From contig OZ245039.1 of the NCBI GenBank assembly GCA_965224095.1, forward strand, positions 1,054,001-1,118,000: a stretch of DNA of 64,000 nucleotides, given 5' to 3'. Position 1 is the first letter of the stretch; each line of letters begins with the position of its first letter. This DNA is from JBPEWY01 sp965224095 (GTDB taxonomy: Bacteria; Bacteroidota; Bacteroidia; Flavobacteriales; Flavobacteriaceae). The translations under genes were made by a program, and so were the position numbers. Shown here in pieces: positions 17,239 to 28,893 of the stretch. Below the pieces are notes generated by a model. That model worked only from the letters and a program-made list of their open reading frames with translations. It was not told where the DNA came from and made no database searches.

Positions 17239-17257
17239 CAAAAATACGCTAATTTTG
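17239..17257. promoter_or_regulatory. Back-to-back divergent -7 boxes
   Basis: TATTTTTG on the minus strand (17246-17239) serves the THUMP methyltransferase, and TAATTTTG on the plus strand (17250-17257) serves the SAM-dependent methyltransferase. Three bases separate them, so only one polymerase could open the DNA at a time. Confidence 0.55.
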
Positions 17258-17275
17258 CTCCTCAAAGAGTATTCC

Positions 17276-18007
17276 ATGCAAAAAGCATCTAAAAACTGGT
17301 ATACAGATTGGTTTAATACGGATTATTATCATATTCTGTATCGGGACAGGGATTATCAGGAAGCACAACTTTTCATGGATACCCTTGCCGGTTATTTGAA
17401 TATCCGGAAGGGAGGAAGCATATTAGACCTTGCCTGCGGGAAAGGGAGACATTCAATATATTTGAATTCTTTAGGGTATGATGTAACCGGGATAGATCTT
17501 TCAGAAAATAGTATTGCCTATGCAAAACAATATGAAAACGAAAGCCTGCACTTTGAAGTTTACGATATGAGTAAACCATTTCACAAAAGCTTTGATGCCG
17601 TTTTTAACCTTTTTACAAGTTTTGGGTATTTTGAAAAGGAAGAAGACAATTTAAATACGCTCAGGGCCATAAAAAAGAACCTTAACGACAGGGGACTAGG
17701 AGTCATTGATTTTCTGAATATAGATTTTGTAAAAAACAACCTTGTTCATGAAAATGTAAAAACCGTTGACGGTATTAGTTTTCGTCAAAAACGAAGTATA
17801 CGGGATGGCTATCTCATAAAAGAAATTAATTTCGAACACAATGGCACCATGTATTCTTTTACGGAAAAAGTGAGAGCACTTTCCCTATCCGACTTTAAAG
17901 CTTACTTTAGGGCAGCAGAAATTACTCTTTTAGATATTTTTGGAGACTATAATTTACATACTTTTGATCTTCATACTTCGGAACGATTGGTTATGATATT
18001 TAAATAA
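17276..18007 (+). CDS. Class I SAM-dependent methyltransferase
   Basis: A 243-residue protein of the Methyltransf_25 type. The cofactor-binding motif ILDLACGKGRHSIYL is at about residues 45-58, followed by motif II with VTGIDLSENSIAYA. Motif IV reads FDAVFNLFTSFGYF, typical of small-molecule or ubiquinone/tRNA-related methyltransferases. Substrate unknown. The start is ATG at 17276; a longer frame from TTG 17255 would begin within the -7 box. The ZIP transporter gene starts right after its stop, so the two are probably co-expressed. Confidence 0.87.
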   Translation: MQKASKNWYTDWFNTDYYHILYRDRDYQEAQLFMDTLAGYLNIRKGGSILDLACGKGRHSIYLNSLGYDVTGIDLSENSIAYAKQYENESLHFEVYDMSKPFHKSFDAVFNLFTSFGYFEKEEDNLNTLRAIKKNLNDRGLGVIDFLNIDFVKNNLVHENVKTVDGISFRQKRSIRDGYLIKEINFEHNGTMYSFTEKVRALSLSDFKAYFRAAEITLLDIFGDYNLHTFDLHTSERLVMIFK

Positions 18008-18679
18008 ATGACATACGCACTTCCCTTTATAGCAGTAATAATCGGGTATCTATCTGTATTCGTAACAAAACCCGATAGAAAAAATAATCTGAAACTATTG
18101 TTAGCCTTCAGTGGTGCATTTCTATTGTCACTTACCGTTTTCCATTTGTTTCCGGAAGCCTATGCCGAAATGCCTTCGAAAAAGATTGGTGTTTTTATTA
18201 TGCTTGGAATTTTGCTACAAATATTCCTGGAGTTTTTTTCCAAAGGAGCCGAACACGGCCATGTTCATATATCTAAAAACAATACTTCTTTTCCATGGCT
18301 TCTCTTTATAAGTTTAAGCATACACTCGCTTTTAGAGGGATTCCCCATTCGGGAACACGATTCACTGGTATATGGTATTTTTGTTCATAAACTACCCATT
18401 TCCATTATTCTCACCACCTTTTTTCTGGAGTCAGGCGTAACCAGAAAAAAAACATTCTTTTTTATAGTCTTGTTTGCCTGTATGACTCCCCTGGGTAGTT
18501 TAATGTCTGATACATTGGAGGTATTAAGGCCCTATGAGAATGAAATTTTGGGCGTGGTTATTGGCATATTTTTACACATATCAACGATCATTTTATTTGA
18601 AAGTTCGGAGGGCCATACTTTTAATATCAGAAAGCTTCTGTCAATTATTCTAGGGGTTTTCATTGCATATTTTATTTGA
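18008..18679 (+). CDS. ZIP family metal transporter
   Basis: A 223-residue inner-membrane protein with about 7-8 helices. ZIP signatures are visible: the helix SLTVFHLFPEAY with the His and Glu typical of TM4-like positions, a His-rich loop (EHGHVHIS) after residue 80, and HSLLEGFPI plus IFVHKLPISI carrying metal-site His and Glu residues. ZIP proteins import Zn2+, Mn2+ or Fe2+. It begins immediately after the methyltransferase stop and precedes the DUF4268 gene by 6 nt. Confidence 0.87.
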   Translation: MTYALPFIAVIIGYLSVFVTKPDRKNNLKLLLAFSGAFLLSLTVFHLFPEAYAEMPSKKIGVFIMLGILLQIFLEFFSKGAEHGHVHISKNNTSFPWLLFISLSIHSLLEGFPIREHDSLVYGIFVHKLPISIILTTFFLESGVTRKKTFFFIVLFACMTPLGSLMSDTLEVLRPYENEILGVVIGIFLHISTIILFESSEGHTFNIRKLLSIILGVFIAYFI

Positions 18680-18685
18680 TGATTT

Positions 18686-19117
18686 ATGTTCAGCAGAGAC
18701 GAAGCTAAAAAAATACGTCAGGAATTTTGGACTTCATTCGGAAAATCCTTTCCTCGAAAATGGATCCTTTATAACACGGGGATTAAAGACTTTTCATTTA
18801 AGTTTTTCTTTGACACAAAAAAAGCACTTGTCGCTCTGGATATAGAGGATTCTAATCTCGAAAATCGCATTTTCTACTATAAAAAAATCTTGAGTCTCCA
18901 ATCAATATTAAAAGAAACCTATCTGTCCCGTGTTCAGTTTGAAGATGCCTATATGCTGGACAACGGAAAGGAAATTACCAGAATATATACACAACTGGAC
19001 GACGTATCAATTCACAACAAGACAACCTGGCAACATACGATGCTATTTTTTAATAAGGACATGTCAAAGTTTGAAGATTTTTTTAAAGAGTATGCCGATT
19101 ATATTCGTGCTAAATAA
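18686..19117 (+). CDS. DUF4268 family protein
   Basis: A 143-residue cytoplasmic protein with no signal peptide or membrane segment. The opening FSRDEAKKIRQEFWTSFGKSFPRKW and the later YLSRVQFEDAY are characteristic of DUF4268, a domain seen alone or attached to restriction-like nuclease folds. No catalytic residues are evident here. It is third in a run with the methyltransferase and ZIP genes, and its end overlaps the convergent hemolysin-III-like gene by 8 bp. Function unknown. Confidence 0.85.
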   Translation: MFSRDEAKKIRQEFWTSFGKSFPRKWILYNTGIKDFSFKFFFDTKKALVALDIEDSNLENRIFYYKKILSLQSILKETYLSRVQFEDAYMLDNGKEITRIYTQLDDVSIHNKTTWQHTMLFFNKDMSKFEDFFKEYADYIRAK

Positions 19118-19733
19118 CATAAAAATACATGGCCAACCAATGGCTAATACTTCCTCCTAAAACAAAAAAATGCCAGATAACATGATTAAAAGGGATTTTT
19201 TTTACGGCATAGAAAATAATTCCAATTGTATATAGAAAGCCTCCAAGAGCCAGAAGAAAAAGGCCTTCTCCGGGCATTTGAGTCAATAGATTGCTTATAT
19301 CAAAAACAATAAGCCATCCCATGAGCACATAGAGAATTAACGAAAGTACTTCGTATTTCCCGGTAAAAAAAAGCTTTAACAACACGCCCAGTAAGGCTAT
19401 TATCCAAACCACGGTAAAAATTAACCACCCATTCTCTTTTTCAAGTGTGATAAGGCATACCGGGGTATAGCTTCCGGCGATAAGCAGGTAAATACTTGCA
19501 TGATCAAAAATGCGTAATTTTTTCTTCAGCGTTTTTTTTGATGCGATATGGTATAGTGTAGAGGCCGTATATAAAACAATAAGGGATAGCGAATACACAA
19601 CAATACTCCATATACTATAACTGGTTTTATGTGTATTCCGGTTTAATAGCAAAAATAAACCTACTACTGCCAGTACGATTCCGGTTGCATGAGACAGAGC
19701 ATTCCATCTTTCTTCAATCTTAGATTGGTTCAT
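19110..19733 (-). CDS. Hemolysin III / PAQR family membrane protein
   Basis: A 207-residue protein with seven predicted membrane helices. PAQR/hemolysin-III motifs are visible: an N-terminal RWNALSHATGIVLA, SLIVLYTASTLYHI with Ser and His, LRIFDHASIYLLIAGSYTP with Asp and His, and a terminal VIWHFFVLGGSISHW giving two His. These residues form a metal-binding, amidase-like site in PAQR receptors. The bacterial role is poorly known. It lies between the end of the DUF4268 gene and the rRNA-operon terminator. Confidence 0.9.
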   Translation of the reverse strand: MNQSKIEERWNALSHATGIVLAVVGLFLLLNRNTHKTSYSIWSIVVYSLSLIVLYTASTLYHIASKKTLKKKLRIFDHASIYLLIAGSYTPVCLITLEKENGWLIFTVVWIIALLGVLLKLFFTGKYEVLSLILYVLMGWLIVFDISNLLTQMPGEGLFLLALGGFLYTIGIIFYAVKKIPFNHVIWHFFVLGGSISHWLAMYFYVI

Positions 19734-19761
19734 AATTGAGACTCCTTAACAGCATCAAAAA

Positions 19762-19794
19762 TAAAAAAACCCTTCAAGAATACTTGAAGGGTTT
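19762..19794 (-). terminator. rRNA operon terminator
   Basis: A 12-bp perfect stem (AAACCCTTCAAG with CTTGAAGGGTTT) with an AATA loop. On the minus strand it is followed by a T run, and it lies about 15 nt after the 5S gene. Confidence 0.9.
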
Positions 19795-19808
19795 TTCTGT
19801 GAAAAAGA

Positions 19809-19913
19809 AGGCGGCGACATACTCTCCCACCAAGTGGCAGTACCATCTGCGCTGATGGGCTTAACTTCTCTGTTCGGGATGGTAAGAGGTGAGCCCCATC
19901 GCTATAACCACCT
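19809..19913 (-). rRNA. rrf: 5S ribosomal RNA
   Basis: The minus-strand sequence GGTGGTTATAGCGATGGGGCTCACCTCTT... to GTCGCCGCC matches bacterial 5S in length (about 105 nt), in the helix I arms and in the conserved CCGAACAGAGAAGTTAAGCCC region. Ends are accurate to a few bases. Confidence 0.93.
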
Positions 19914-20069
19914 TAAATTGTTTTGGTAATTCTCTTTATTGTCTATCCTCAGGAGAATCACCCGGTTATTTTGTAATAGCTACATATGTAAGATATACCA
20001 TACGAGAGTCGTAGAACTGGTCAACTATCTACAACTTCCTTTTTTGTTTTTATCTCTAAAAAAGAACAT

Positions 20070-22914
<2,845 letters not shown>

Positions 22915-23114
22915 CCTTTTTATTCTTTAGCTCTTTCTCGAGTTTTTCTCAAAAAAAAAAATTGTAAATATTACTATATCTACTTCTCTCGTATTTTTTG
23001 TATATCTCAATATGTCAATGACCTTTCTCGATAACGCTTTAATCGCTATCCGGATCCCTCCTGTTAAAAAAACAATCCAACGATGCTCTTTTTAACTCCA
23101 TGAAGAATCCCTTG

Positions 23115-23188
23115 TGGAGAATATCGGAGTCGAACCGATGACCTCCTGCGTGCAAGGCAGGCGCTCTAGCCAGCTGAGCTAATTCCCC
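23115..23188 (-). tRNA. tRNA-Ala (TGC)
   Basis: A 74-nt cloverleaf: acceptor GGGGAAT with ATTCTCC, D-arm GCTCAGCTGG, anticodon loop CTTGCAC (anticodon TGC) and T-arm GGTTCGACTCC. No CCA is encoded. It lies in the 16S-23S spacer. Confidence 0.96.
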
Positions 23189-23340
23189 ATATACTAGTGG
23201 TAGTATATAGTCGTTAGTCGATAGTCAGTAGTAACCAGACAACAACTAATACCCAACTCCTAGAATTTCCTTCAGTATCTCAATATGAACTTCTTACAAT
23301 CAATAATCATCAATATCAAATCAACAATCATCAATCTCAG

Positions 23341-23414
23341 TAGTCTCGGGCAGGCTCGAACTGCCGACCTCTACATTATCAGTGTAGCGCTCTAACCAGC
23401 TGAGCTACGAGACT
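23341..23414 (-). tRNA. tRNA-Ile (GAT)
   Basis: A 74-nt cloverleaf: acceptor AGTCTCG with CGAGACT, anticodon loop CTGATAA (anticodon GAT) and T-arm AGTTCGAGCCT. It lies between 16S and tRNA-Ala, the usual order in rRNA spacers. Confidence 0.96.
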
Positions 23415-23520
23415 TCCAGATTTATTTATTTATTAACAGCACTAAGCAAAACCTGTCCCTTCTCTTTTGTCTCAATTAAGAAAAGAACTATCTGATTGTA
23501 TCTATACCATAATTTCTCTA

Positions 23521-25038
<1,518 letters not shown>

Positions 25039-25277
25039 ATTGTTTGTCTGTTTATATCTCTATATACAATATAAATATTCCAACCAAATAAAAAACACTC
25101 TCCTTAGTTTAACTCAAAAAAAAGAACGGTCTTGCTTATTTTTTTTTGACCTCAAAAATCCATATCAATACAGATCCTTGAAAGTCGTGCTGTTAACAAT
25201 ATATCAATGAACTATCTCTTTCTTTATCTTCGCTCCTAAAAAGACAATCTTTATCATTCTCCCCCCAAAAGCGGGTG
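25039..25277 (-). other. rRNA operon leader
   Basis: About 240 nt between the rRNA promoter and the mature 16S 5' end. AT-rich, without a reading frame; expected to hold the processing stem and antitermination elements, which I could not delimit. Confidence 0.5.
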
Positions 25278-25308
25278 CAAATATAAGAACCCTTTTACTT
25301 CCCAACAA
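25278..25308 (-). promoter_or_regulatory. rRNA operon promoter
   Basis: On the minus strand TTTTG (CAAAA at 25306-25310) is followed after 20 bp by a perfect TATATTTG (25285-25278). Transcription should begin near 25272. Confidence 0.75.
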
Positions 25309-25520
25309 AATTTTTTTAATGCTTTTTTTTAAAGTTTTTTTACACCCGTCCGTATCACAACAAAAACACCCCTTTATATCAATCCCTTCAAACTATAAAA
25401 ACACCTCCTTAACATCACTTAATGCAACTATCCGCCCTCTTAACCCCCTAACGGAAAAAATTCCATACCAATCCAAAACGAACTACAAAATCGCAATCTT
25501 AAAAACACTTATAATATATA

Positions 25521-25551
25521 TTGTGTGCATTCGGACAACCTCTTATCTTTG
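25521..25551 (+). promoter_or_regulatory. thrS promoter
   Basis: TTG (25521-25523), 20 bp, TATCTTTG (25544-25551), followed by a 26-nt leader before the ATG. No T-box or attenuator-like fold is seen in so short a leader. The roughly 200 bp between this promoter and the rRNA promoter hold nothing recognisable. Confidence 0.72.
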
Positions 25552-25577
25552 CACACCTAAAACGAAGTTATTATTCT

Positions 25578-27518
25578 ATGATAAAAATCACACTACCGGA
25601 TGGTTCGGTTAAGGAGTTTGAAAACAACACTACTCCCATGGAGGTTGCAAAAGCCATTAGTGAAGGATTGGCCAGAAATGTTATATCGGCAAGCTTTAAT
25701 GGAACTACCATTGAAACATCTACTCCGCTTACAACTGACGGAAGCCTGGTTTTATATACATGGAATAACGAAGAAGGCAAAAAAGCCTTTTGGCATTCAA
25801 CATCTCATGTCATGGCCCAAGCCCTCGAAATTTTGTATCCCGGAATTAAGCTCACCATAGGACCTGCCATAGATAATGGTTTTTACTACGACGTGGACTT
25901 CGGGGCACATGCCATTTCCGAAAAAGATTTTCCCGCCATAGAATCAAAAATGCTGGAAATAGCAAGGGGTAAACACAACTATAAAATGAGAGCAGTAAGT
26001 AAGGCCGATGCACTTTCTTTTTACAAAGCTCAGCATAACCCCTATAAGATTGAACTTATTGAGAACCTGGAAGACGGAACCATTACCTTTTGCGACCATG
26101 ACTCTTTTACCGATCTATGCCGGGGAGGCCATATACCAAATACGGGCATCATTAAAGCAATTAAATTACTGAGTGTGGCCGGCGCTTACTGGAGAGGAGA
26201 TGAAAACAACAAACAACTCACTCGGGTTTATGGTATTTCTTTTCCAAAGCAAAAAGACCTAAAGGAATATCTGGAACTTCTCGAGGAAGCTAAGAAAAGA
26301 GACCACCGAAAACTTGGAAAGGAACTGGAGCTCTTTACTTTCTCCCAAAAGGTTGGACAAGGACTCCCTCTATGGCTTCCCAAAGGGGCCGCCCTGAGAG
26401 AACGGCTTGAAAATTTTCTAAAAAAAGCACAAAAAAAAGCAGGTTATGAGCAAGTTGTTTCCCCTCATATAGGTCAAAAAGAACTGTATGTTACTTCCGG
26501 GCATTACGCAAAATACGGTGAAGACAGTTTTCAACCGATAAAAACACCTCATGAAAATGAAGAGTTTTTACTAAAACCCATGAATTGCCCGCATCACTGT
26601 GAAATTTTTAACAGCAAACCCTGGAGCTATAAAGAACTCCCCAGGCGTTTTGCAGAATTCGGAACAGTTTATCGTTACGAGCAAAGTGGTGAGTTACACG
26701 GGTTAACCAGAGTTAGAGGTTTTACACAAGACGACGCTCATATTTTTTGCATGCCCGAGCAATTAGACAGTGAATTTAAAAATGTTATTGATCTTTCACT
26801 TTACGTACTGAACTCCTTGGGTTTTGAAGATTTCAAAGCTCAGGTTTCCGTGCGGGATAAAGACAATCCGGATAAGTATATAGGAGATACCAAACACTGG
26901 GAAATGGCCGAACAAGCTATTATTAATGCTGCCAGGGAAAAAGGGCTTAATTATGTCATAGAACCTGGTGAAGCTGCTTTCTACGGGCCTAAATTAGATT
27001 TTATGGTAAAAGATGCCTTAGGCAGGAATTGGCAATTAGGTACCATTCAGGTTGATTATAACCTTCCGGAACGCTTTGACCTTACCTATAAAGGAAGTGA
27101 TGACAAGCTGCATCGTCCCGTTATGATACACAGAGCTCCTTTTGGCAGCATGGAACGTTTTGTTGCTTTGCTCCTGGAGCATACAGGAGGAAATTTTCCA
27201 TTGTGGCTAATGCCGGAACAGGCTATTGTGCTCTCTATCAGTGAGAAATACGAAAAATATGCCGAAAAAGTTTTAAATTTATTGGAAAATAACGAAATTC
27301 GCGCCCTCGTTGACAACAGAAACGAAACCATTGGAAAAAAAATCCGGGAAGCCGAAATGAAAAAAATCCCATTTATGCTCATTGTCGGTGAACAGGAAGA
27401 AAAAAATGGCACTATTTCTGTTAGAAAACATGGTGAAGGTGATATAGGTACGCTCAAAATTGAATCGTTTACCGATTTGGTAAACCGAGAAATTGAAAGT
27501 ACGTTAAAACCGTTTTAA
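25578..27518 (+). CDS. thrS: Threonyl-tRNA synthetase
   Basis: A 646-residue class II synthetase that joins threonine to tRNA-Thr. Order of domains: TGS (about 1-60, MIKITLPDGS); the N2 editing/SAD domain with HxxxH (HSTSHVMAQAL, about 70-80) and a later CRGGHI; the catalytic core with zinc and substrate residues in MNCPHHCEIF (about 335), YRYEQSGELHGLTRVRGF and HRAPFGSMERF; and the anticodon-binding domain (from about 540). The start at 25578 opens the TGS domain; the frame extends upstream but through the promoter. It precedes infC by 28 nt. Confidence 0.97.
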   Translation: MIKITLPDGSVKEFENNTTPMEVAKAISEGLARNVISASFNGTTIETSTPLTTDGSLVLYTWNNEEGKKAFWHSTSHVMAQALEILYPGIKLTIGPAIDNGFYYDVDFGAHAISEKDFPAIESKMLEIARGKHNYKMRAVSKADALSFYKAQHNPYKIELIENLEDGTITFCDHDSFTDLCRGGHIPNTGIIKAIKLLSVAGAYWRGDENNKQLTRVYGISFPKQKDLKEYLELLEEAKKRDHRKLGKELELFTFSQKVGQGLPLWLPKGAALRERLENFLKKAQKKAGYEQVVSPHIGQKELYVTSGHYAKYGEDSFQPIKTPHENEEFLLKPMNCPHHCEIFNSKPWSYKELPRRFAEFGTVYRYEQSGELHGLTRVRGFTQDDAHIFCMPEQLDSEFKNVIDLSLYVLNSLGFEDFKAQVSVRDKDNPDKYIGDTKHWEMAEQAIINAAREKGLNYVIEPGEAAFYGPKLDFMVKDALGRNWQLGTIQVDYNLPERFDLTYKGSDDKLHRPVMIHRAPFGSMERFVALLLEHTGGNFPLWLMPEQAIVLSISEKYEKYAEKVLNLLENNEIRALVDNRNETIGKKIREAEMKKIPFMLIVGEQEEKNGTISVRKHGEGDIGTLKIESFTDLVNREIESTLKPF

Positions 27519-27546
27519 AATATAGTTTAATTAAAATTTATTAGTC

Positions 27547-28098
27547 ATAGCAATACGAAGAAGAAACCGCCCTCAAAGGAGGGACACCACACCAAAACAC
27601 AGAATAAACCAGTATATCCGGGTACCGGAGGTACGACTTGTTGGAGATAATGTTGAAATGGGTGTTTACCCTACCCGAGTAGCTTTGTCCAAAGCACAGG
27701 AATTAGAGTTGGATTTGGTTGAGATTTCGCCAAATGCCAAGCCTCCTGTTTGTAAAATTATGGACTATAAAAAATTCCTTTACGAACAGAAGAAAAGGGA
27801 AAAAGCATTAAAGGCAAAAGCCAGTAAGGTTGTAGTAAAAGAAATACGATTCGGACCCAATACGGATGATCACGATTATCAGTTTAAGAAAAAGCACGCG
27901 GAGAAATTCCTGAAGGACGGGGCTAAGTTAAAGGCTTATGTTTTTTTCAAAGGACGTTCGATCGTGTATAAAGATAAAGGTGAAATTTTGCTTCTTAAAC
28001 TTGCTTCGGAACTTGAAGATCTGGGGAAAGTAGAGCAAATGCCTAAACTTGAAGGAAAAAGAATGACTATGTTCATTGCTCCTAAAAAAGTTAAATAA
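27547..28098 (+). CDS. infC: Translation initiation factor IF-3 with non-canonical start
   Basis: A 183-residue IF-3. The N-domain begins IAIRRRNRPQRRDTTPKHRIN, and the C-domain ends with GRSIVYKDKG... EGKRMTMFIAP. Reading only from the first ATG (27658) would delete 37 conserved N-terminal residues (including RINQYIRVPEVRLVGDN). No ATG, GTG or TTG exists in frame between the upstream TAA (27532) and that point. The codon at the conserved first position is ATA (27547). IF-3 genes elsewhere start with AUU and regulate their own translation through start-codon discrimination; AUA would fit the same logic. Followed by rpmI and rplT. Confidence 0.88.
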   Translation: MAIRRRNRPQRRDTTPKHRINQYIRVPEVRLVGDNVEMGVYPTRVALSKAQELELDLVEISPNAKPPVCKIMDYKKFLYEQKKREKALKAKASKVVVKEIRFGPNTDDHDYQFKKKHAEKFLKDGAKLKAYVFFKGRSIVYKDKGEILLLKLASELEDLGKVEQMPKLEGKRMTMFIAPKKVK

Positions 28099-28131
28099 GA
28101 GTATAAGCGAGAAAGTTAAAAATAGGAAATT

Positions 28132-28329
28132 ATGCCTAAAATGAAAACCAAATCCAGCGCAAAGAAGCGGTTTAAGCTTACGGGTTCTGGTAAAATTAAA
28201 AGAAAGCACGCTTTTAAGAGTCATATTTTGACAAAGAAATCTAAAAAGCGAAAGCTTGCATTAACACATAGCACTTTGGTTCATGACCACGATGTAAATA
28301 GTGTTAAGGAGCAATTGCGTTTAAAGTAA
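28132..28329 (+). CDS. rpmI: 50S ribosomal protein L35
   Basis: A 65-residue very basic protein with the L35 signature MPKMKTKSSAKKRFKLTGSGK and the RKHAFKSHILTKKSKKRK segment. It lies 33 nt after infC in the standard infC-rpmI-rplT order. Confidence 0.96.
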   Translation: MPKMKTKSSAKKRFKLTGSGKIKRKHAFKSHILTKKSKKRKLALTHSTLVHDHDVNSVKEQLRLK

Positions 28330-28339
28330 TTGTTTCCAG

Positions 28340-28427
28340 AGGTTATTAAAAATTGTTAAACCATGGAGTCAGGCCGGTAAAGTCTCTTAATTATTAAAGA
28401 GCGCCTGCTACAAAAAAACAGAAAATT
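28340..28427 (+). promoter_or_regulatory. Possible structured leader of rplT
   Basis: The 98-nt gap between rpmI and rplT is longer than needed and contains a nested hairpin. CAGGC (28370-28374) pairs with GCCTG (28403-28407), and inside it CTCTT (28384-28388) pairs with AAGAG (28397-28401). In other bacteria L20 represses this operon by binding an mRNA mimic of its 23S site; this could be such a site. Evidence is the fold and position only. Confidence 0.33.
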
Positions 28428-28772
28428 ATGCCAAGATCAGTAAATTCAGTAGCTTCAAGAGCACGAAGAAAAAAAGTGCTGAAGCAAGCCAAAGGATACT
28501 TTGGAAGACGTAAAAACGTTTGGACGGTAGCCAAAAATGCGGTTGATAAAGCGATGCAATATTCGTACAGAGATCGCAGAAATAAGAAAAGAACCTTTCG
28601 CGCATTGTGGATTGCACGGATAAATGCCGGTGCAAGACAGCACGGAATGTCTTATTCTCAGTTTATGGGTAAAGCAAAAGCTAATAATATTGAGTTAAAC
28701 CGAAAGGTATTAGCCGATTTAGCAATGAATCATCCGGAAGCTTTTAAGGCTATTGTTGATAAAATAAAATAA
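28428..28772 (+). CDS. rplT: 50S ribosomal protein L20
   Basis: A 114-residue protein with the L20 N-terminal basic extension (MPRSVNSVASRARRKKVLKQ), the conserved AKGYFGRRKNVW and the RRNKKRTFRALWIARINA core. It binds 23S rRNA early in 50S assembly. It is the last gene of the operon and is followed by a terminator. Confidence 0.97.
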   Translation: MPRSVNSVASRARRKKVLKQAKGYFGRRKNVWTVAKNAVDKAMQYSYRDRRNKKRTFRALWIARINAGARQHGMSYSQFMGKAKANNIELNRKVLADLAMNHPEAFKAIVDKIK

Positions 28773-28800
28773 ACGTTTGTAATATACTTTTTCGCTTGTA

Positions 28801-28829
28801 AAAATCCGCTCTAAACAGAGCGGATTTTT
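28801..28829 (+). terminator. Terminator of the infC-rpmI-rplT operon
   Basis: A perfect stem AAAATCCGCTCT with AGAGCGGATTTT around an AAAC loop, then a T run. Confidence 0.93.
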
Positions 28830-28893
28830 GTTTTTTACAACTAAATTAAATTATTGAGTATCTTACCTCCTGTTAATTTACAAAACAGCTTGT

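Noticed and set aside
23189..23340. Short repeats (TAGTC-type and CAATCATCAAT-type) between tRNA-Ala and tRNA-Ile
   Set aside because: They look like simple low-complexity spacer sequence of the rRNA operon; no mobile-element ends or fold were seen.
25319..25612. A 97-codon frame in front of thrS
   Set aside because: It runs through the thrS promoter and into thrS in another frame, and its composition is low-complexity Lys/Thr/Ile/Leu.
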